A stretch of 47,352 bases of DNA from Litorilituus sp. (GCA_030754235.1 JASMAS010000053.1:1-47352), one strand, 5' to 3'. Positions 19,635-30,491 are shown, counted from the stretch's first letter. Made by a program: numbers and translations. Notes: generated from the letters alone by a model not told the origin.

Positions 19635-20072
19635 TTACAATATATCAACTAAATCAATAATAAAAGTAACAGCTTGGCCTGCTAAAGGGTGATTAAAATC
19701 GACCGTAACAGAGTTACCATTAACTTCCTTAATCATACCCGGAAGTTCACCTCCAGGCTGAGTAAAAGTGATTATATTACCTACTTTTGCTGGTACATCA
19801 CTAGTAAACTTATCAATATCTACATAATGAATGTTATCAGGGTTTGGCTCGCCAAACGCATCGGGTGCGGCCAAAGTAAATTCTTTACTGCTGCCCACTT
19901 CCATCCCTTGCAATTGGGCTTCAAAAGCAGGGGAAATACTATTGTCCCCCATAATAATCTTTGCCGGCTTATTATTTACCTTGGTACTATCAGCTGCCGA
20001 GCCATCACTTAACTTCATGGTAATATGCACTAAGATGCTCGAATCTTTTTGTATTACATTATTTGTTGTCAT
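19635..20072 (-). CDS. fkpB: FKBP-type peptidyl-prolyl cis-trans isomerase (SlpA type)
   Basis: 145 residues. Small two-domain FKBP of the SlpA/FkpB group: VHITMKLSDGSAADST at the start, then AFEAQLQGMEVGSSKEFTL and PDAFGEPNPDNIHYV, where the inserted chaperone flap lies. Cytosolic proline isomerase and folding helper. Its ATG overlaps the lspA stop by one base (TAATG), so the two are translationally coupled. The lspA-fkpB-ispH order is conserved in enterobacteria. Confidence 0.93.
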   Translation of the reverse strand: MTTNNVIQKDSSILVHITMKLSDGSAADSTKVNNKPAKIIMGDNSISPAFEAQLQGMEVGSSKEFTLAAPDAFGEPNPDNIHYVDIDKFTSDVPAKVGNIITFTQPGGELPGMIKEVNGNSVTVDFNHPLAGQAVTFIIDLVDIL

Positions 20073-20584
20073 TACTTATCTTCTGTTTCTTTTTCAGTAG
20101 TACTTTGCTCTGAGATAAAGGATTCCAAAATCATTAAAGCGGCTCCAATAAAAATCACCGTATCTGCAACATTAAAAGCTGGAAAACGATAACCTGCCCA
20201 GTGAAAATCTAAAAAATCAATTACATAGCCAAAAAGTACTCGGTCAATTAAATTACCAAGAGCACCACTTAACATCAGTGCAAAGGCAATGCTTAACAAT
20301 CTTTGTGATTTAGGGGTTTTCGCTAGCCATACGATAAAAACAATACTGGCAATAGCGGCAATAGCTGTAAAAAACCAGCGCTGCCAACCCCCTTGATCGG
20401 CAAGAAAACTAAAAGCAGCACCAAGGTTATGGACATAAGTTAGACTAAAAATAGGCAGCACATTAACAGATTCATATAAATTAAATGAGCCTGCAACCCA
20501 TTGTTTAGTTACTTGATCTAGCAATAAACATAATAGTGTGAGCCAAAGCCAACGCACTCCTGTTTCAGTAAAAACTTTAAGCAT
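20072..20584 (-). CDS. lspA: lipoprotein signal peptidase
   Basis: Inner-membrane aspartic protease (signal peptidase II) that cleaves prolipoproteins at the lipobox. 170 residues from the ATG at 20584; this start aligns with the family opening (ETGVRWLWL). The longer frame to 20653 would run into ileS coding sequence. Four membrane segments are visible. The catalytic Asp pair lies in GNLIDRV and [28 protein letters not shown] is also conserved. Starts within the last codons of ileS (8-nt overlap). Its likely substrates in this window include the lipoproteins at 26960, 34361 and 41411. Confidence 0.96.
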   Translation of the reverse strand: MLKVFTETGVRWLWLTLLCLLLDQVTKQWVAGSFNLYESVNVLPIFSLTYVHNLGAAFSFLADQGGWQRWFFTAIAAIASIVFIVWLAKTPKSQRLLSIAFALMLSGALGNLIDRVLFGYVIDFLDFHWAGYRFPAFNVADTVIFIGAALMILESFISEQSTTEKETEDK

Positions 20585-23426
20585 ATTGGCGTTGCTCACC
20601 TTCACCATCAACGTTAGTGACACAACGCTCACAAATCTCTGGATGAGCTTCATTGTGCCCTACATCGGTAGTAACATGCCAGCAACGATCACACTTGTCG
20701 CCTTCGGCTGCTGCAACGCTTAACCATAAGCCATCAATATCAGTTGCACTCGCACCTTTAGGGTGTTCGGTTACCACGTCAACTGTTGCCTTAGAAGTAA
20801 TCAACACGAAACGCAACTCCTCACCTAATTGATTTAATTTTTCAGCTAACTCAGCACTAGCAAATAAAGTCACTTGTGCTTCAAGCGCTTTGCCAACAAC
20901 TTTATCTTTACGAGCAAGCTCTAATGCACGATTCACTTCAGCACGTACTAGTAATAACTCATTCCAGTAATCACTATTTAAGACTGAATCATCAGCTGCT
21001 TTTACTAAACCTTCGAACCAAACACCGGTAAAGACAAATTCGTCTCGCTCACCTGATGCTGGCGTAGGCAAGGCTTGCCATATTTCTTGTGCCGTGAATG
21101 ATAAAATCGGCGCCATCCAACACGTCATTGCTTCTGCAATTAAATACATGGCCGTTTGGCATGAACGACGAGCATTAGAGTCAGCTTTTGCTGTGTACTG
21201 TCTATCTTTTATGATATCTAAATAGAAGCCCCCTAATTCCGTTGTACAAAAATTCATTAATTTATGTACAACAACATGGAATTCATAATCATTATAGGCA
21301 GTAACAATCTCTTCTTGTAAGCGTGCTGCCCTTTCTACTACCCAACGATCTAATTCAACCATCTCTGCAAAGGCGACTGAATGCTGTGCCGGCTCAAAGC
21401 CATTTAAATTAGCAAGTAAGAAGCGTGAAGTATTACGAATACGACGATAAGCATCAGCTTGACGCTTAAATATTTCATCAGAGACAGTGATTTCTTGTGT
21501 ATAGTTTACCGATGCTGTCCATAAGCGTAAAATATCAGCGCCCAAATTATTAGTAATCTGTGAAGGTGTTACCACGTTTCCTAATGATTTAGACATTTTA
21601 TGCCCATTGACATCGACAGTAAAACCGTGAGTAAGTACTTGCTTATATGGTGCTTTCCCTGTCATAGCAACAGATGACATCATTGAAGACATAAACCAAC
21701 CCCGGTGTTGATCTGAACCTTCAAGGTATAAATCCGCAATACCATCAAACTCTTCTCTGGCATTAATGACTGAGTAATGGGTTGTTCCTGAATCAAACCA
21801 TACATCTAAAGTATCTGGTACTTTGATAAAGTCGTTGGCATCATCACCAATCAGTTCACTGGCTTGTAAATCAAACCAGGCTTGAATACCTTCTTTTTCA
21901 ACGCGTTTAGCAACATCTTCAATTAACTCAATACTACGAGGATGGAGTGCTCCCGTGTCTTTATGGATAAATAAAGCAATAGGAACCCCCCATGTACGTT
22001 GGCGTGAAATACACCAGTCAGGGCGACCTTCTACCATTGACTCAATACGGCTTTGTCCCCAATCAGGGATCCATTGCGTTTTTTCTATTTCTTTTAATGA
22101 ATCAGTACGTAAACCTTGTTTGTCCATAGAAACAAACCACTGTGGTGTAGCACGAAAAATTATTGGCGTTTTATGGCGCCAGCAATGCGGGTAAGAATGC
22201 TCAAAAGCATGATGATGCATTAAAGCCGCTTTTTCTTGTAGCACCTGTACAACACTGTCGTTAGCCTTGAAAACATGTTGACCTGCAAATAATGGAGTAT
22301 CTTCAAGGTAAACACCATTAGCGCCAACTGGATTGGCAATTTCCAAATTGTATTCTTTGCCAACAACAAAATCATCAACACCATGCCCTGGGGCAGTATG
22401 AACACAACCTGTACCTGAGTCAGTTGTAACATGTTCACCTAAAATAACAGGCACAGTAAAATCATAAAATGGATGCTGACATTGTACATGTTCAAGCTCA
22501 CTCCCATGACAAAAGCCTAAGGCATGATATTTTTCAATACCAAATCGGTCCATACAGTCACTAACTAAATCAGAGGCTAAAATAAGGCGCAGCTTGCCCT
22601 TTTCTCCGTTTGGCAATGAGTCGCATTGAACTAGGGTGTATTCAACATCAGCATTAACTGAAACTGCACGGTTAGCGGGCAGTGTCCATGGTGTGGTTGT
22701 CCAAATCACGAGACCTATTTGGCCTTCACCTGTACGTCCTTCTGGGTGAGAGAATCTATTAGCAACTGCTTCATCGTCGATGTTAAATTTCACATCAATC
22801 GCGGGTGAATGCTTATCTTTATATTCTACTTCTGCCTCAGCTAATGCTGAACCACAATCTGTGCACCAATGCACAGGTTTGAAACCTTGCTGCAAATGAC
22901 CATTCTCAGCAATTTTGCCTAAAGCACGGATAATATTCGCTTCCGTAGTAAAGTCCATGGTCAAATAAGGATTTTCCCAGTCAGCAAAAATACCTAAACG
23001 TTTGAAGTCTTCGCGCTGACCATTAACTTGCTTTATTGCATAATCACGACACTTTTGACGAAACTGTGCTGGAGTAACTTTATGACCCGGCTTACCTACT
23101 TTTTTCTCAACCATTAGCTCAATTGGTAAACCATGACAATCCCAACCGGGTACGTAGGGTGAGTTAAAGTCAGATAACGTTTTAGACTTAACAATAATAT
23201 CTTTTAAAATTTTATTAACCGCATGGCCAAGGTGAATATTACCATTAGCGTATGGAGGTCCATCATGCAAAATAAATGATTTCTTGCCTTTTTTGGCGGC
23301 ACGAATTTTTCCGTATAAATCTTTACTAGCCCAATCTTTTAGCATGTTAGGCTCACGGTTTGCCATATTACCTTTCATCGCAAAAGATGTTGCCGGTAAA
23401 TTCAGGGTATGTTTGTAATCACTCAT
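20577..23426 (-). CDS. ileS: isoleucyl-tRNA synthetase
   Basis: Class I synthetase that charges tRNA-Ile. 949 residues, usual length about 940. HLGH (the HIGH motif) at 65-68 in [16 protein letters not shown], and KMSKS in [11 protein letters not shown]. The editing domain ([15 protein letters not shown]) lies in the middle. A C-terminal zinc finger has two CxxC pairs (CDRCWH ... CERC). This is the bacterial, mupirocin-sensitive type by architecture. Followed by lspA with overlap and preceded by ribF 44 nt upstream, all on the minus strand. Confidence 0.98.
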   Translation of the reverse strand: MSDYKHTLNLPATSFAMKGNMANREPNMLKDWASKDLYGKIRAAKKGKKSFILHDGPPYANGNIHLGHAVNKILKDIIVKSKTLSDFNSPYVPGWDCHGLPIELMVEKKVGKPGHKVTPAQFRQKCRDYAIKQVNGQREDFKRLGIFADWENPYLTMDFTTEANIIRALGKIAENGHLQQGFKPVHWCTDCGSALAEAEVEYKDKHSPAIDVKFNIDDEAVANRFSHPEGRTGEGQIGLVIWTTTPWTLPANRAVSVNADVEYTLVQCDSLPNGEKGKLRLILASDLVSDCMDRFGIEKYHALGFCHGSELEHVQCQHPFYDFTVPVILGEHVTTDSGTGCVHTAPGHGVDDFVVGKEYNLEIANPVGANGVYLEDTPLFAGQHVFKANDSVVQVLQEKAALMHHHAFEHSYPHCWRHKTPIIFRATPQWFVSMDKQGLRTDSLKEIEKTQWIPDWGQSRIESMVEGRPDWCISRQRTWGVPIALFIHKDTGALHPRSIELIEDVAKRVEKEGIQAWFDLQASELIGDDANDFIKVPDTLDVWFDSGTTHYSVINAREEFDGIADLYLEGSDQHRGWFMSSMMSSVAMTGKAPYKQVLTHGFTVDVNGHKMSKSLGNVVTPSQITNNLGADILRLWTASVNYTQEITVSDEIFKRQADAYRRIRNTSRFLLANLNGFEPAQHSVAFAEMVELDRWVVERAARLQEEIVTAYNDYEFHVVVHKLMNFCTTELGGFYLDIIKDRQYTAKADSNARRSCQTAMYLIAEAMTCWMAPILSFTAQEIWQALPTPASGERDEFVFTGVWFEGLVKAADDSVLNSDYWNELLLVRAEVNRALELARKDKVVGKALEAQVTLFASAELAEKLNQLGEELRFVLITSKATVDVVTEHPKGASATDIDGLWLSVAAAEGDKCDRCWHVTTDVGHNEAHPEICERCVTNVDGEGEQRQYA

Positions 23427-23470
23427 TTAAATCATTATCCGTTTGTTGGAATTGATGGCCAAAAAGCCAA

Positions 23471-24403
23471 CTATATTACTATTTGCTTTAATGCTAGCTT
23501 TGCTTGTTCACTATCTAGCTTAATTTGAGCTTGTAAGGCATCTAAATCGTTGAACTTCATCACCTGACGAAGTTTCTTATGTATCACCACTTCAATGCAC
23601 TGACCGTATAAGTCATCATTGAAGTCAAAAATATGTACTTCTAGCTGTTGTCTAACACCCGCGACAGTTGGTCTAGCACCAATATTGGCGACACCTTTAA
23701 AAACACCTATATTGGTATTAACCATCACAGCAAACACACCACTTAAAGGGGAGTTCCTTCTTTTTAATAACACATTTGCTGTTGGAAAACCTAACTGTCG
23801 ACCTCGTTTATCCCCATGAAAAACTTTACCAATGATAGAGTAAGCTCTGCCCAGCATGTTTTCAACTTCAGTTAAATGATCATCTTGTAGCGCTTGTCTA
23901 ATTGCTGTACTACTGATTCGGCAACTGGCCAGTTTATAACTTGCCGTATCTGTGACGGCAAAGCCAAAGGTTTTACCCGCGGCTGATAACATGGCAAAAT
24001 CACCTGTACGATTTTTACCAAAATGAAAATCATCACCCACAATTAAATGCTTTATACCCAGTTTTTCAACCAAGAGTTCTTTAATAAATTGTTCAGCGCT
24101 TTGACAAGCAAATTTACGGGTGAAATTCACACAAATTAAGCGTTCAACACCTAATTCCGCCAACAATGAATATTTATCACGTAAACGGCACAGTCTTGCG
24201 GGTGCTTGCTCTGGCGCAAAAAGTTCTTGGGGTTGAGGCTCAAATACTAAAACTGCAGGCACACACTGTAATGCTTTTGCTTTAGCAACTAAGGCCGCGA
24301 TAACACGCTGATGTCCTTTATGAACACCATCGAAATTACCTATAGTTAACACACAACCATGATCTTGTGGTTGAATATTATGTATACCGCGAACTAACTG
24401 CAT
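23471..24403 (-). CDS. ribF: bifunctional riboflavin kinase / FAD synthetase
   Basis: Converts riboflavin to FMN and then FAD. 310 residues, typical of E. coli RibF (313). The N-terminal FMN adenylyltransferase domain has GNFDGVHKGHQ at 22-32 and the ISSTAIRQALQ segment. The C-terminal flavokinase domain has GDKRGRQLGFPTAN and GVANIGARPT. The ATG at 24403 follows AGGA. Located between murJ and ileS as in many Gammaproteobacteria. A degenerate copy of its first codons lies 93 nt upstream. Confidence 0.96.
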   Translation of the reverse strand: MQLVRGIHNIQPQDHGCVLTIGNFDGVHKGHQRVIAALVAKAKALQCVPAVLVFEPQPQELFAPEQAPARLCRLRDKYSLLAELGVERLICVNFTRKFACQSAEQFIKELLVEKLGIKHLIVGDDFHFGKNRTGDFAMLSAAGKTFGFAVTDTASYKLASCRISSTAIRQALQDDHLTEVENMLGRAYSIIGKVFHGDKRGRQLGFPTANVLLKRRNSPLSGVFAVMVNTNIGVFKGVANIGARPTVAGVRQQLEVHIFDFNDDLYGQCIEVVIHKKLRQVMKFNDLDALQAQIKLDSEQAKLALKQIVI

Positions 24404-24418
24404 TTCCTGTCATTTTTC

Positions 24419-24496
24419 CTATTGAAGATCTAACACCAACACACCGCAAAATGGAGCTTTTGGTTGGGGTGTATCTAGAGCGCGAACTAACTTCAT
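24419..24496 (-). pseudogene. decayed duplicate of the ribF start
   Basis: A 25-codon ORF starting at 24496 and ending in TAG (24419-24421). Its product MKLVRALDTPQPKAPFCGVL resembles the ribF start MQLVRGIHNIQPQDHGCVL. The DNA shares an unbroken 12-base run (AGTTAGTTCGCG) directly after the start codon region, and about 32 of the first 45 bases. The offset of 93 nt keeps the frame. It has AAAGG upstream. Best read as a partial tandem duplication in decay; a leader peptide for ribF is an alternative. Confidence 0.5.
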
Positions 24497-24601
24497 TATC
24501 TGCCTTTAAAGTTTGTCTTTTAGACCTAAACTTAATTTACATACAAAATAAATCGGCGAATTATATACCAGTGGGCAACAATAATCAGTAGTTCTGCGAT
24601 T

Positions 24602-26206
24602 TTATTTTTCGCTTTTTACGCTAAAATCATTCAACCGAACCCCTAGTAAAAAAACCACGATAAAATAGCTCAGCCCCCCTAAACTAATACAAAAAATCAA
24701 TTGTATTATTTGCTCTGTAACACTCATGGCTAACCAAACAGTAAACTCTGCAGATAATTGATAAACCACCCATGCCATAATTAATGCAGCACTCATTAAC
24801 TTCACAATGAATAACTTAGTTGCTGAGGATAAGTGATAAACTCCACTGATTTTCAAGCCCCGATAAAGCATCCACGCATTTAAGGTTGCTGATAGTGTCG
24901 TGGCCATTGCTAGCCCAACATAACCAAATAATGGTGCTAACATTACATTAAATACCATATTAGCTACCATAGCTTTAATACCTATTTTTACAGGCGTTTT
25001 AGTATCTTGCCTAGCGTAATAACCTGGTGCTAAGACTTTAATAAACATGAAGCTTAATAGCCCTGATAAATAGGCAAACAATGCCATCGAAACTTGCAAC
25101 ACGTCTGCTTCACTAAATTCACCACGCATGAATAACACCATAATAATAGGCTGTGCTAAGACCATAAGACCTGCAAGCGCAGGCCAACCAAATAGACTGA
25201 TTACTTTAATCCCCCAGTCCAATGTCGCGCTAAACTCTTGTGGGTTATTTTTACTATGTAATTTTGACAAACTAGGTAAAACTACGGTGGCAATACCTAT
25301 ACCAAATAAACCGAGCGGAAACTCTAATAACCTATCCGCATAATAAAGCCAACTAATAGATCCCGTGATCAAAAAACTTGCAATCAAGGTATCTAACAAT
25401 AAATTTATTTGTGTTACCGACACACCAAATAATGCCGGCACAATAAGCTTTCTAATTTTGATGACACCATCACTGTGCCAAGACCAACGAGGTTTAACCA
25501 ATACCTTAGCTTTATATAAAAATGGTATTTGAAAGAAAAACTGTATTACCCCTCCTAGAAAAACTCCCCACGCTAAAGCATGCGCCGGACTTTGGGTATA
25601 ATCAGCACCGAAAATGGCCATTATGATAATCGCAATATTAAGTAATACGGGTGTAAATGCAGAGACAGCAAACCGCCCCATGGTATTGAGTACCGCACCA
25701 GCTAGTGCCGTAAAACTAATAAACCACAAATACGGAAAAGTTATTTTTAATAAAGTAGCCGCCAGTGTAAACTTTTCACCGCCAACACTTTCAGGGCCAT
25801 TTTTGAACCAATCAATAAACCATCCACCACCAAATAACATCACAAATAAAGGTGAAGCGAGCATACCAAAAAGCGTCACCAGTGTAATAATAACCCCTAA
25901 GGTACCTGAAGTTTGAGCAATTAACTGTCTTGTTTGATCAAGCTTAATTGCTTCGCCTTTTCCTTCACCAAGTTCATCTCTGGTATGGTATTCACTTAAT
26001 ACTGGCACAAAAGCTTGTGCAAAGGCTCCCTCAGCAAAGAGGCGTCTAAAAAAATTAGGGATTTTATTAGCAAATAAAAATACATCTGCCATTACCCCTG
26101 CGCCCATCACGTTAGCAATGACAATATCACGTACTAATCCCAAAACGCGGGAAACCAAGGTCATCACACTAACAATTACCCCTGATTTAATTAACTTTTT
26201 ACTCAA
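24602..26206 (-). CDS. murJ: lipid II flippase MurJ
   Basis: Moves the peptidoglycan precursor lipid II across the inner membrane. MOP/MATE-like polytopic protein with about 14 hydrophobic segments. The signature opening KSGVIVSVMTLVSRVLGLVRD is followed by NKIPNFFRRLFAEGAFAQAF with its essential arginines. The TTG at 26206 is preferred: AAGGGTG lies 8 nt upstream, and relatives begin with a similar SKxLxKSG. A GTG at 26230 would add 8 residues. About 534 residues. Divergent from rpsT and upstream of ribF. Confidence 0.95.
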   Translation of the reverse strand: MSKKLIKSGVIVSVMTLVSRVLGLVRDIVIANVMGAGVMADVFLFANKIPNFFRRLFAEGAFAQAFVPVLSEYHTRDELGEGKGEAIKLDQTRQLIAQTSGTLGVIITLVTLFGMLASPLFVMLFGGGWFIDWFKNGPESVGGEKFTLAATLLKITFPYLWFISFTALAGAVLNTMGRFAVSAFTPVLLNIAIIIMAIFGADYTQSPAHALAWGVFLGGVIQFFFQIPFLYKAKVLVKPRWSWHSDGVIKIRKLIVPALFGVSVTQINLLLDTLIASFLITGSISWLYYADRLLEFPLGLFGIGIATVVLPSLSKLHSKNNPQEFSATLDWGIKVISLFGWPALAGLMVLAQPIIMVLFMRGEFSEADVLQVSMALFAYLSGLLSFMFIKVLAPGYYARQDTKTPVKIGIKAMVANMVFNVMLAPLFGYVGLAMATTLSATLNAWMLYRGLKISGVYHLSSATKLFIVKLMSAALIMAWVVYQLSAEFTVWLAMSVTEQIIQLIFCISLGGLSYFIVVFLLGVRLNDFSVKSEK

Positions 26207-26230
26207 AAAAACACCCTTAAATAACGACAC

Positions 26231-26489
26231 TTTACATATACTTAAAAATAAACCTTATTATGTGATGATTTTCCCCCTTTAAACAATGTATAATTACTCT
26301 TGTTCACAACATTCTTGACAAAACCTAGCAAGTTTTTAGGTAAAATATTGTCAACAAGATTCTGGTTAATTACCTGTTCGTCAATTATTATTAGCGACGG
26401 TAATGAAAACATTTGACAAGCCGCTTAAAAACAGGCATATTTCGTCGCCTTAAATTTAAGCTATATAATCATTTTTTTAGGAGTTCACC
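26231..26489 (+). promoter_or_regulatory. murJ-rpsT divergent control region
   Basis: Contains TATAAT (26289-26294, preceded by TG) and a TTGACA (26313-26318), either of which could belong to rpsT promoters, although neither has a perfectly spaced partner. A 5'-UTR hairpin can be drawn: ATTACC (26369-26374) and CGTC (26379-26382) pairing with GACG (26396-26399) and GTAAT. No ORF of note. Promoter assignment is tentative. Confidence 0.35.
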
Positions 26490-26750
26490 TTGGCTAACTC
26501 AAAGCAAGCTAAGAAGCGCGCAGTACAATCTGAAAAGCGCCGTCAAAACAATGCAAGTCGTCGCTCAATGATGCGTACTTTAGTTAAAAAAGTAACTGCA
26601 GCTATTGAAGCCGGTGACAAAGAAGTGGCAACAAAAGAATTAGCTGCTGCTACACCAATTTTAGACCGTTATGCAACTAAAGGTCTTATTCACAAAAACA
26701 AAGCAGCTCGTAGTAAGAGCCGTTTAAATGCAGCAATTAAAGCGCTTTAA
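26490..26750 (+). CDS. rpsT: 30S ribosomal protein S20
   Basis: 86 residues, very basic, [20 protein letters not shown] start and the [10 protein letters not shown] end, all as in bacterial S20. It binds 16S rRNA early in small-subunit assembly. The start codon is TTG behind a strong TAGGAG. E. coli rpsT also uses TTG, and the rare start is tied to S20 autoregulation there. The same may hold here. Followed by a strong terminator; divergent from murJ as in E. coli-like genomes. Confidence 0.97.
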   Translation: MANSKQAKKRAVQSEKRRQNNASRRSMMRTLVKKVTAAIEAGDKEVATKELAAATPILDRYATKGLIHKNKAARSKSRLNAAIKAL

Positions 26751-26788
26751 TTGCTCGCAGTGATTGTTTTTGTACACTGTTAAATTTA

Positions 26789-26814
26789 AAAAACCGGCTT
26801 TTGCCGGTTTTTTT
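26789..26814 (+). terminator. rpsT rho-independent terminator
   Basis: AAAAACCGGC (26789-26798), loop TTTT, GCCGGTTTTT (26803-26812), then more Ts. It lies 38 nt after the rpsT stop. Confidence 0.93.
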
Positions 26815-26959
26815 ATATCTTTTTTTAAGCCTGCTAAGGCCAGATTACTTTACACAAACCAACCAACTTTATCTATAGGGCTGCTTGCGCTTACCTGCAA
26901 ATACCCTTAATCTCATAGCGATATTGCAACACCATAATAAAATAATAATAGAGAACCAT

Positions 26960-28648
26960 ATGATTTTTCTAAAAACCAAACTGACTAAGCTTGCCGCTAT
27001 TATTTTAGCAGCGACAACGTTAACTGCTTGTAACAATGAACCAAAATCGCAACAAGAGCTTACTAGTCAAAAACAGCAAGCGACGCCTCAATTACTACCA
27101 GAATTTAACCATCGCTTAGATATATATAAAGAAGTCACGTTAACTGCAGATTTAAGTCACTTATCAGCTAACCAAAAACAACTGTTATCGTTATTAATTG
27201 ATGCTTCAAAAATAATGGACGATCTTTTTTGGCAACAAGCCTTTTCGCAAGAAAAAAAACCATTCCTTGCCAGTATCAATGACGATAAGGTACGTCGTTT
27301 TGCTGAGATCAACTATGGCCCTTGGGACAGATTAGATGGAGATAAGGTATTTATTAGCGGACAAAAAGAAAAAGCACATGGTGCTCAGTTTTACCCAAGC
27401 GATATGACTAAAGAAGAATTTGAGCAAACTGTTCTTGCAGGTAAAAATGGCTTTTATTCAGTGATTCGTCGTAACAATGAAGGAAAACTCACTACGGTAG
27501 CTTATTCAGAAGCATACAGCGATGAAATCAATCGTACAGCCGCTATTTTAGAAAAAGCTGCAACTTTTGCTGATGATAAAGAATTTGCTAATTATTTAAT
27601 TATGCGTGCCACCGCATTACGCACCGACAACTATCAGCCATCTGATTTTGCCTGGATGGAGATGAAAAATAATCCTATTGATGTGGTTATTGGTCCTATT
27701 GAAACCTATGAAGATCAACTTTATGGCTACCGTACTGCTTTTGAATCTTATGTGCTAATTAAAGATTTATCATGGAGTGAAAAACTTGCTAAATACGCTC
27801 AATATTTACCTGAGTTACAAAAAGAGTTACCCGTTGCACAAAAGTATAAAAGTGAAATTCCCGGTTCAGATGCCGATTTAAATGCTTATGATGTAATTTA
27901 CTATGCTGGCCACTCAAACGCTGGTAGCAAAACTATTGCAATTAATCTCCCCAATGATGAAGAAGTACAGTTAAAAAAAGGCACTCGTCGCTTACAGTTA
28001 AAAAATGCTATGCGAGCTAAATTTGATACCATTATGCTGCCTATTGCCAGCACGTTAATTGTTCCAGAACAACGTGAAAATGTAACCTTTACGGGCTTTT
28101 TCGCCAATACCATGTTCCATGAAGTTGCCCACGGTTTAGGAATAAAAAATACCTTAAATCATCAAGGTACTGTGCGTCAAGCACTCAAAGAACACGCAAG
28201 TGCTTTAGAAGAAGGTAAAGCCGATATCTTAGGTTTGTATATGGTAAGACAGTTACTTGATAAAGGCGTAATAACAGAAGGAAAGCTTGAAGAATATTAC
28301 ACCACCTTTATGGCAGGAATTTTCCGTTCTGTTCGCTTTGGAGCCAGTTCAGCACATGGCAAGGCAAATATGGTTCGCTTTAATTACTTCCAAGAAAAAG
28401 GCGCATTTAGTCGTAATGATCAGGGGTTGTACCGTGTTAATATAAATAAGATGACCGCAGCTATTGATTCATTATCACAGCTAATTTTAACGCTACAAGG
28501 TAACGGCGATTATCAAGGTGTTGACAAGTTAGTGAAAGATAGCGGTGTAATTAGTGAAACCTTAGCCGCTGATTTAGCGCGCTTAGAAACCGCTAATATT
28601 CCTGTTGACATTACCTTCAAACAAGGTAAAAAAGTATTAGGATTATAA
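26960..28648 (+). CDS. DPP III-like (M49 family) zinc metallopeptidase lipoprotein
   Basis: 562 residues from ATG 26960. The signal peptide (LTKLAAIILAATTLTAC) ends in a lipobox LTAC, so it is probably an outer-membrane or periplasmic lipoprotein. The zinc motif is HEVAH at 387-391, and a second motif EEGKADI at about 417-423 supplies the third ligand, as in peptidase family M49 (dipeptidyl peptidase III). Eukaryotic DPP III has a six-residue HExxxH; the five-residue form here is the less common bacterial type. The longer frame from 26885 lacks a ribosome-binding site. Predicted to release dipeptides from peptides taken up into the periplasm. Monocistronic. Confidence 0.8.
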   Translation: MIFLKTKLTKLAAIILAATTLTACNNEPKSQQELTSQKQQATPQLLPEFNHRLDIYKEVTLTADLSHLSANQKQLLSLLIDASKIMDDLFWQQAFSQEKKPFLASINDDKVRRFAEINYGPWDRLDGDKVFISGQKEKAHGAQFYPSDMTKEEFEQTVLAGKNGFYSVIRRNNEGKLTTVAYSEAYSDEINRTAAILEKAATFADDKEFANYLIMRATALRTDNYQPSDFAWMEMKNNPIDVVIGPIETYEDQLYGYRTAFESYVLIKDLSWSEKLAKYAQYLPELQKELPVAQKYKSEIPGSDADLNAYDVIYYAGHSNAGSKTIAINLPNDEEVQLKKGTRRLQLKNAMRAKFDTIMLPIASTLIVPEQRENVTFTGFFANTMFHEVAHGLGIKNTLNHQGTVRQALKEHASALEEGKADILGLYMVRQLLDKGVITEGKLEEYYTTFMAGIFRSVRFGASSAHGKANMVRFNYFQEKGAFSRNDQGLYRVNINKMTAAIDSLSQLILTLQGNGDYQGVDKLVKDSGVISETLAADLARLETANIPVDITFKQGKKVLGL

Positions 28649-28670
28649 TCCCTCGTAAAATAGTTATACA

Positions 28671-28705
28671 CGCTTAGGATGATTTTATAACTATCATTCT
28701 AAGCG
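28671..28705 (+). terminator. hairpin after the DPP III-like gene, possible terminator
   Basis: CGCTTAGGATGA (28671-28682) pairs with TCATTCTAAGCG (28694-28705) with one G-T pair and an 11-nt loop. It begins 23 nt after the stop. The following ATAAAACTTTT is only partly T-rich, so termination is likely but not certain. Confidence 0.55.
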
Positions 28706-28899
28706 ATAAAACTTTTCCTATAGCTGTACATACTTTTAAATAACTCTGTTACAATCGAAAAGTACCTTTAATGATTCTAGCTAATAATTATTAAAGTCGC
28801 TTTTAATATCAATAACTTAATGCTTTACTTTGTGACAATATATGTTAACAATAAAGCTAATACATAAGCATAGGGATGTGTATAAATTAGAGATTAACT

Positions 28900-30477
28900 A
28901 TGCCTAAGAAGTCCCCACACTATACTGGTAAAGAACAACACTTCTCTGCCAATCAAATTTTATTATCAACAACAGATCTAAAAGGGCGAGTCACTTATGC
29001 CAACAATGATTTTTGCAACATTGCCGGTTATGCTATTGATGAACTAGTTGGTCATGGCCACAACATTGTTCGTCATAGCGACATGCCAAAAGCCGCTTTT
29101 GCTGATTTATGGTCTACCATCAAATCGGGCAACTCTTGGATGGGCCCAGTTAAAAATAGTTGCAAAAATGGCGACCATTACTGGGTAAATGCTTACGTCA
29201 CGCCTATTAAAGATCTGCAAGGCAATATTTTTGAATATCAATCAGTAAGAACCAAACTTGATGATGATATAAAAGCAAGAGCCGAAAAAGCTTATCAAAA
29301 TATTAATAATAATAAAGTAGCGTTAGCACAAAAGTTCTCACAGCTAGATATAACATTATATATACAGTACTTATTTTTTATGATGGCGCTGTTTATTGTA
29401 ATCAGTGCATTTACCACAACTACGCCCCTTGTTGTTTCAATTCCGTTGCTCGTCTTCACATTAGTCGGTTTGTCAGCCTTCCTTCACTGGCGTGTTCATT
29501 ATAAAAAAGTGCTTGCCAGTGCAAAAAAGGCATTCAACAACCCTTTAATGGGGTATATATACAGCGGTACCACCGACAGTATTGGACAAGTTAATTTAGC
29601 GCTAAATATGCGCAAAGCAGAACTTAATGCAGTCATAGGACGTGTTAGCGATTTAAGCCAAAATGTAAATACTATTGCCCAAGAAACAGCTAACAATGGC
29701 AACAATATTTCTAAAATTCTTAATGAACAAGATCTAGAGGTTGAACAAGTTGCTACCGCTATGGAGCAAATGAGCTCTGCTATCAATGAAGTGAGTAGTT
29801 CCGTTACCGGTGCTGCCCAAGCCTCACAACAAGGCAAAGAGCTTAGTGGTGAGGGTGTAGTTGCGGTAAATGAAACCGTAGAAGCCGTGCAATCACTTTC
29901 GACACAACTTACTAGTGTAGAAACTGTTATCGGAAAATTAGCTGATGGTAGACATGATATAGCCGCTATTTCTGATGAAATAAGTTCAATTGCCGATCAA
30001 ACTAACTTACTTGCCCTTAATGCCGCTATTGAAGCAGCAAGAGCGGGGGAACAGGGGCGAGGTTTCGCTGTAGTTGCTGAAGAAGTTCGTGCGTTAGCAC
30101 AAAGAACACAACAATCTACTGAAGAGATTAGTAAAACACTATCTTCCCTTAATCAAGAATCCTTACAAGCTATCGACTCTATAAATGATGGTATCACTCT
30201 CGTTGAGCAATGTGTTTCCTTTGCCCAAAATACCGGCGGCAATTTAAAAAACATTGATACTGAGGTAGATAAAATCGCTGCTATTAACTATCAAGTCGCT
30301 ACTTCTATTGAAGAGCAGTCTGTTGTTGCAGAGCAAGTTACAGGTAACGCTGAGAGTATAAAAACAATCGCAAAATTAGGTGTCCAACAAGGCAATGAAA
30401 CTAAAAAACTAAGCCAAAGCCTGTTAGCCGAATTAACCACACTTCATGACTTAATCCGTCAATTTAACATCAAGTAA
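28900..30477 (+). CDS. PAS-domain methyl-accepting chemotaxis protein (Aer-like)
   Basis: 525 residues. An N-terminal PAS domain (about 10-120, [20 protein letters not shown] then [21 protein letters not shown]) is of the Aer type that binds FAD in E. coli. Two membrane segments lie at about 152-200, and a signalling domain with the hairpin tip [20 protein letters not shown] begins at about 367. No periplasmic sensor, so it probably senses redox or oxygen inside the cell and signals to CheA/CheW. No che genes are nearby. FAD binding is inferred from the family. Confidence 0.9.
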   Translation: MPKKSPHYTGKEQHFSANQILLSTTDLKGRVTYANNDFCNIAGYAIDELVGHGHNIVRHSDMPKAAFADLWSTIKSGNSWMGPVKNSCKNGDHYWVNAYVTPIKDLQGNIFEYQSVRTKLDDDIKARAEKAYQNINNNKVALAQKFSQLDITLYIQYLFFMMALFIVISAFTTTTPLVVSIPLLVFTLVGLSAFLHWRVHYKKVLASAKKAFNNPLMGYIYSGTTDSIGQVNLALNMRKAELNAVIGRVSDLSQNVNTIAQETANNGNNISKILNEQDLEVEQVATAMEQMSSAINEVSSSVTGAAQASQQGKELSGEGVVAVNETVEAVQSLSTQLTSVETVIGKLADGRHDIAAISDEISSIADQTNLLALNAAIEAARAGEQGRGFAVVAEEVRALAQRTQQSTEEISKTLSSLNQESLQAIDSINDGITLVEQCVSFAQNTGGNLKNIDTEVDKIAAINYQVATSIEEQSVVAEQVTGNAESIKTIAKLGVQQGNETKKLSQSLLAELTTLHDLIRQFNIK

Positions 30478-30491
30478 GACTTAACCGTTAA

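Noticed and set aside
19689-20100. Plus-strand ORFs opposite fkpB
   Set aside because: Antisense to a confident gene; no start signals.
25128-25916. Plus-strand ORFs opposite murJ
   Set aside because: Reverse reading of hydrophobic codons; typical antisense artefacts.
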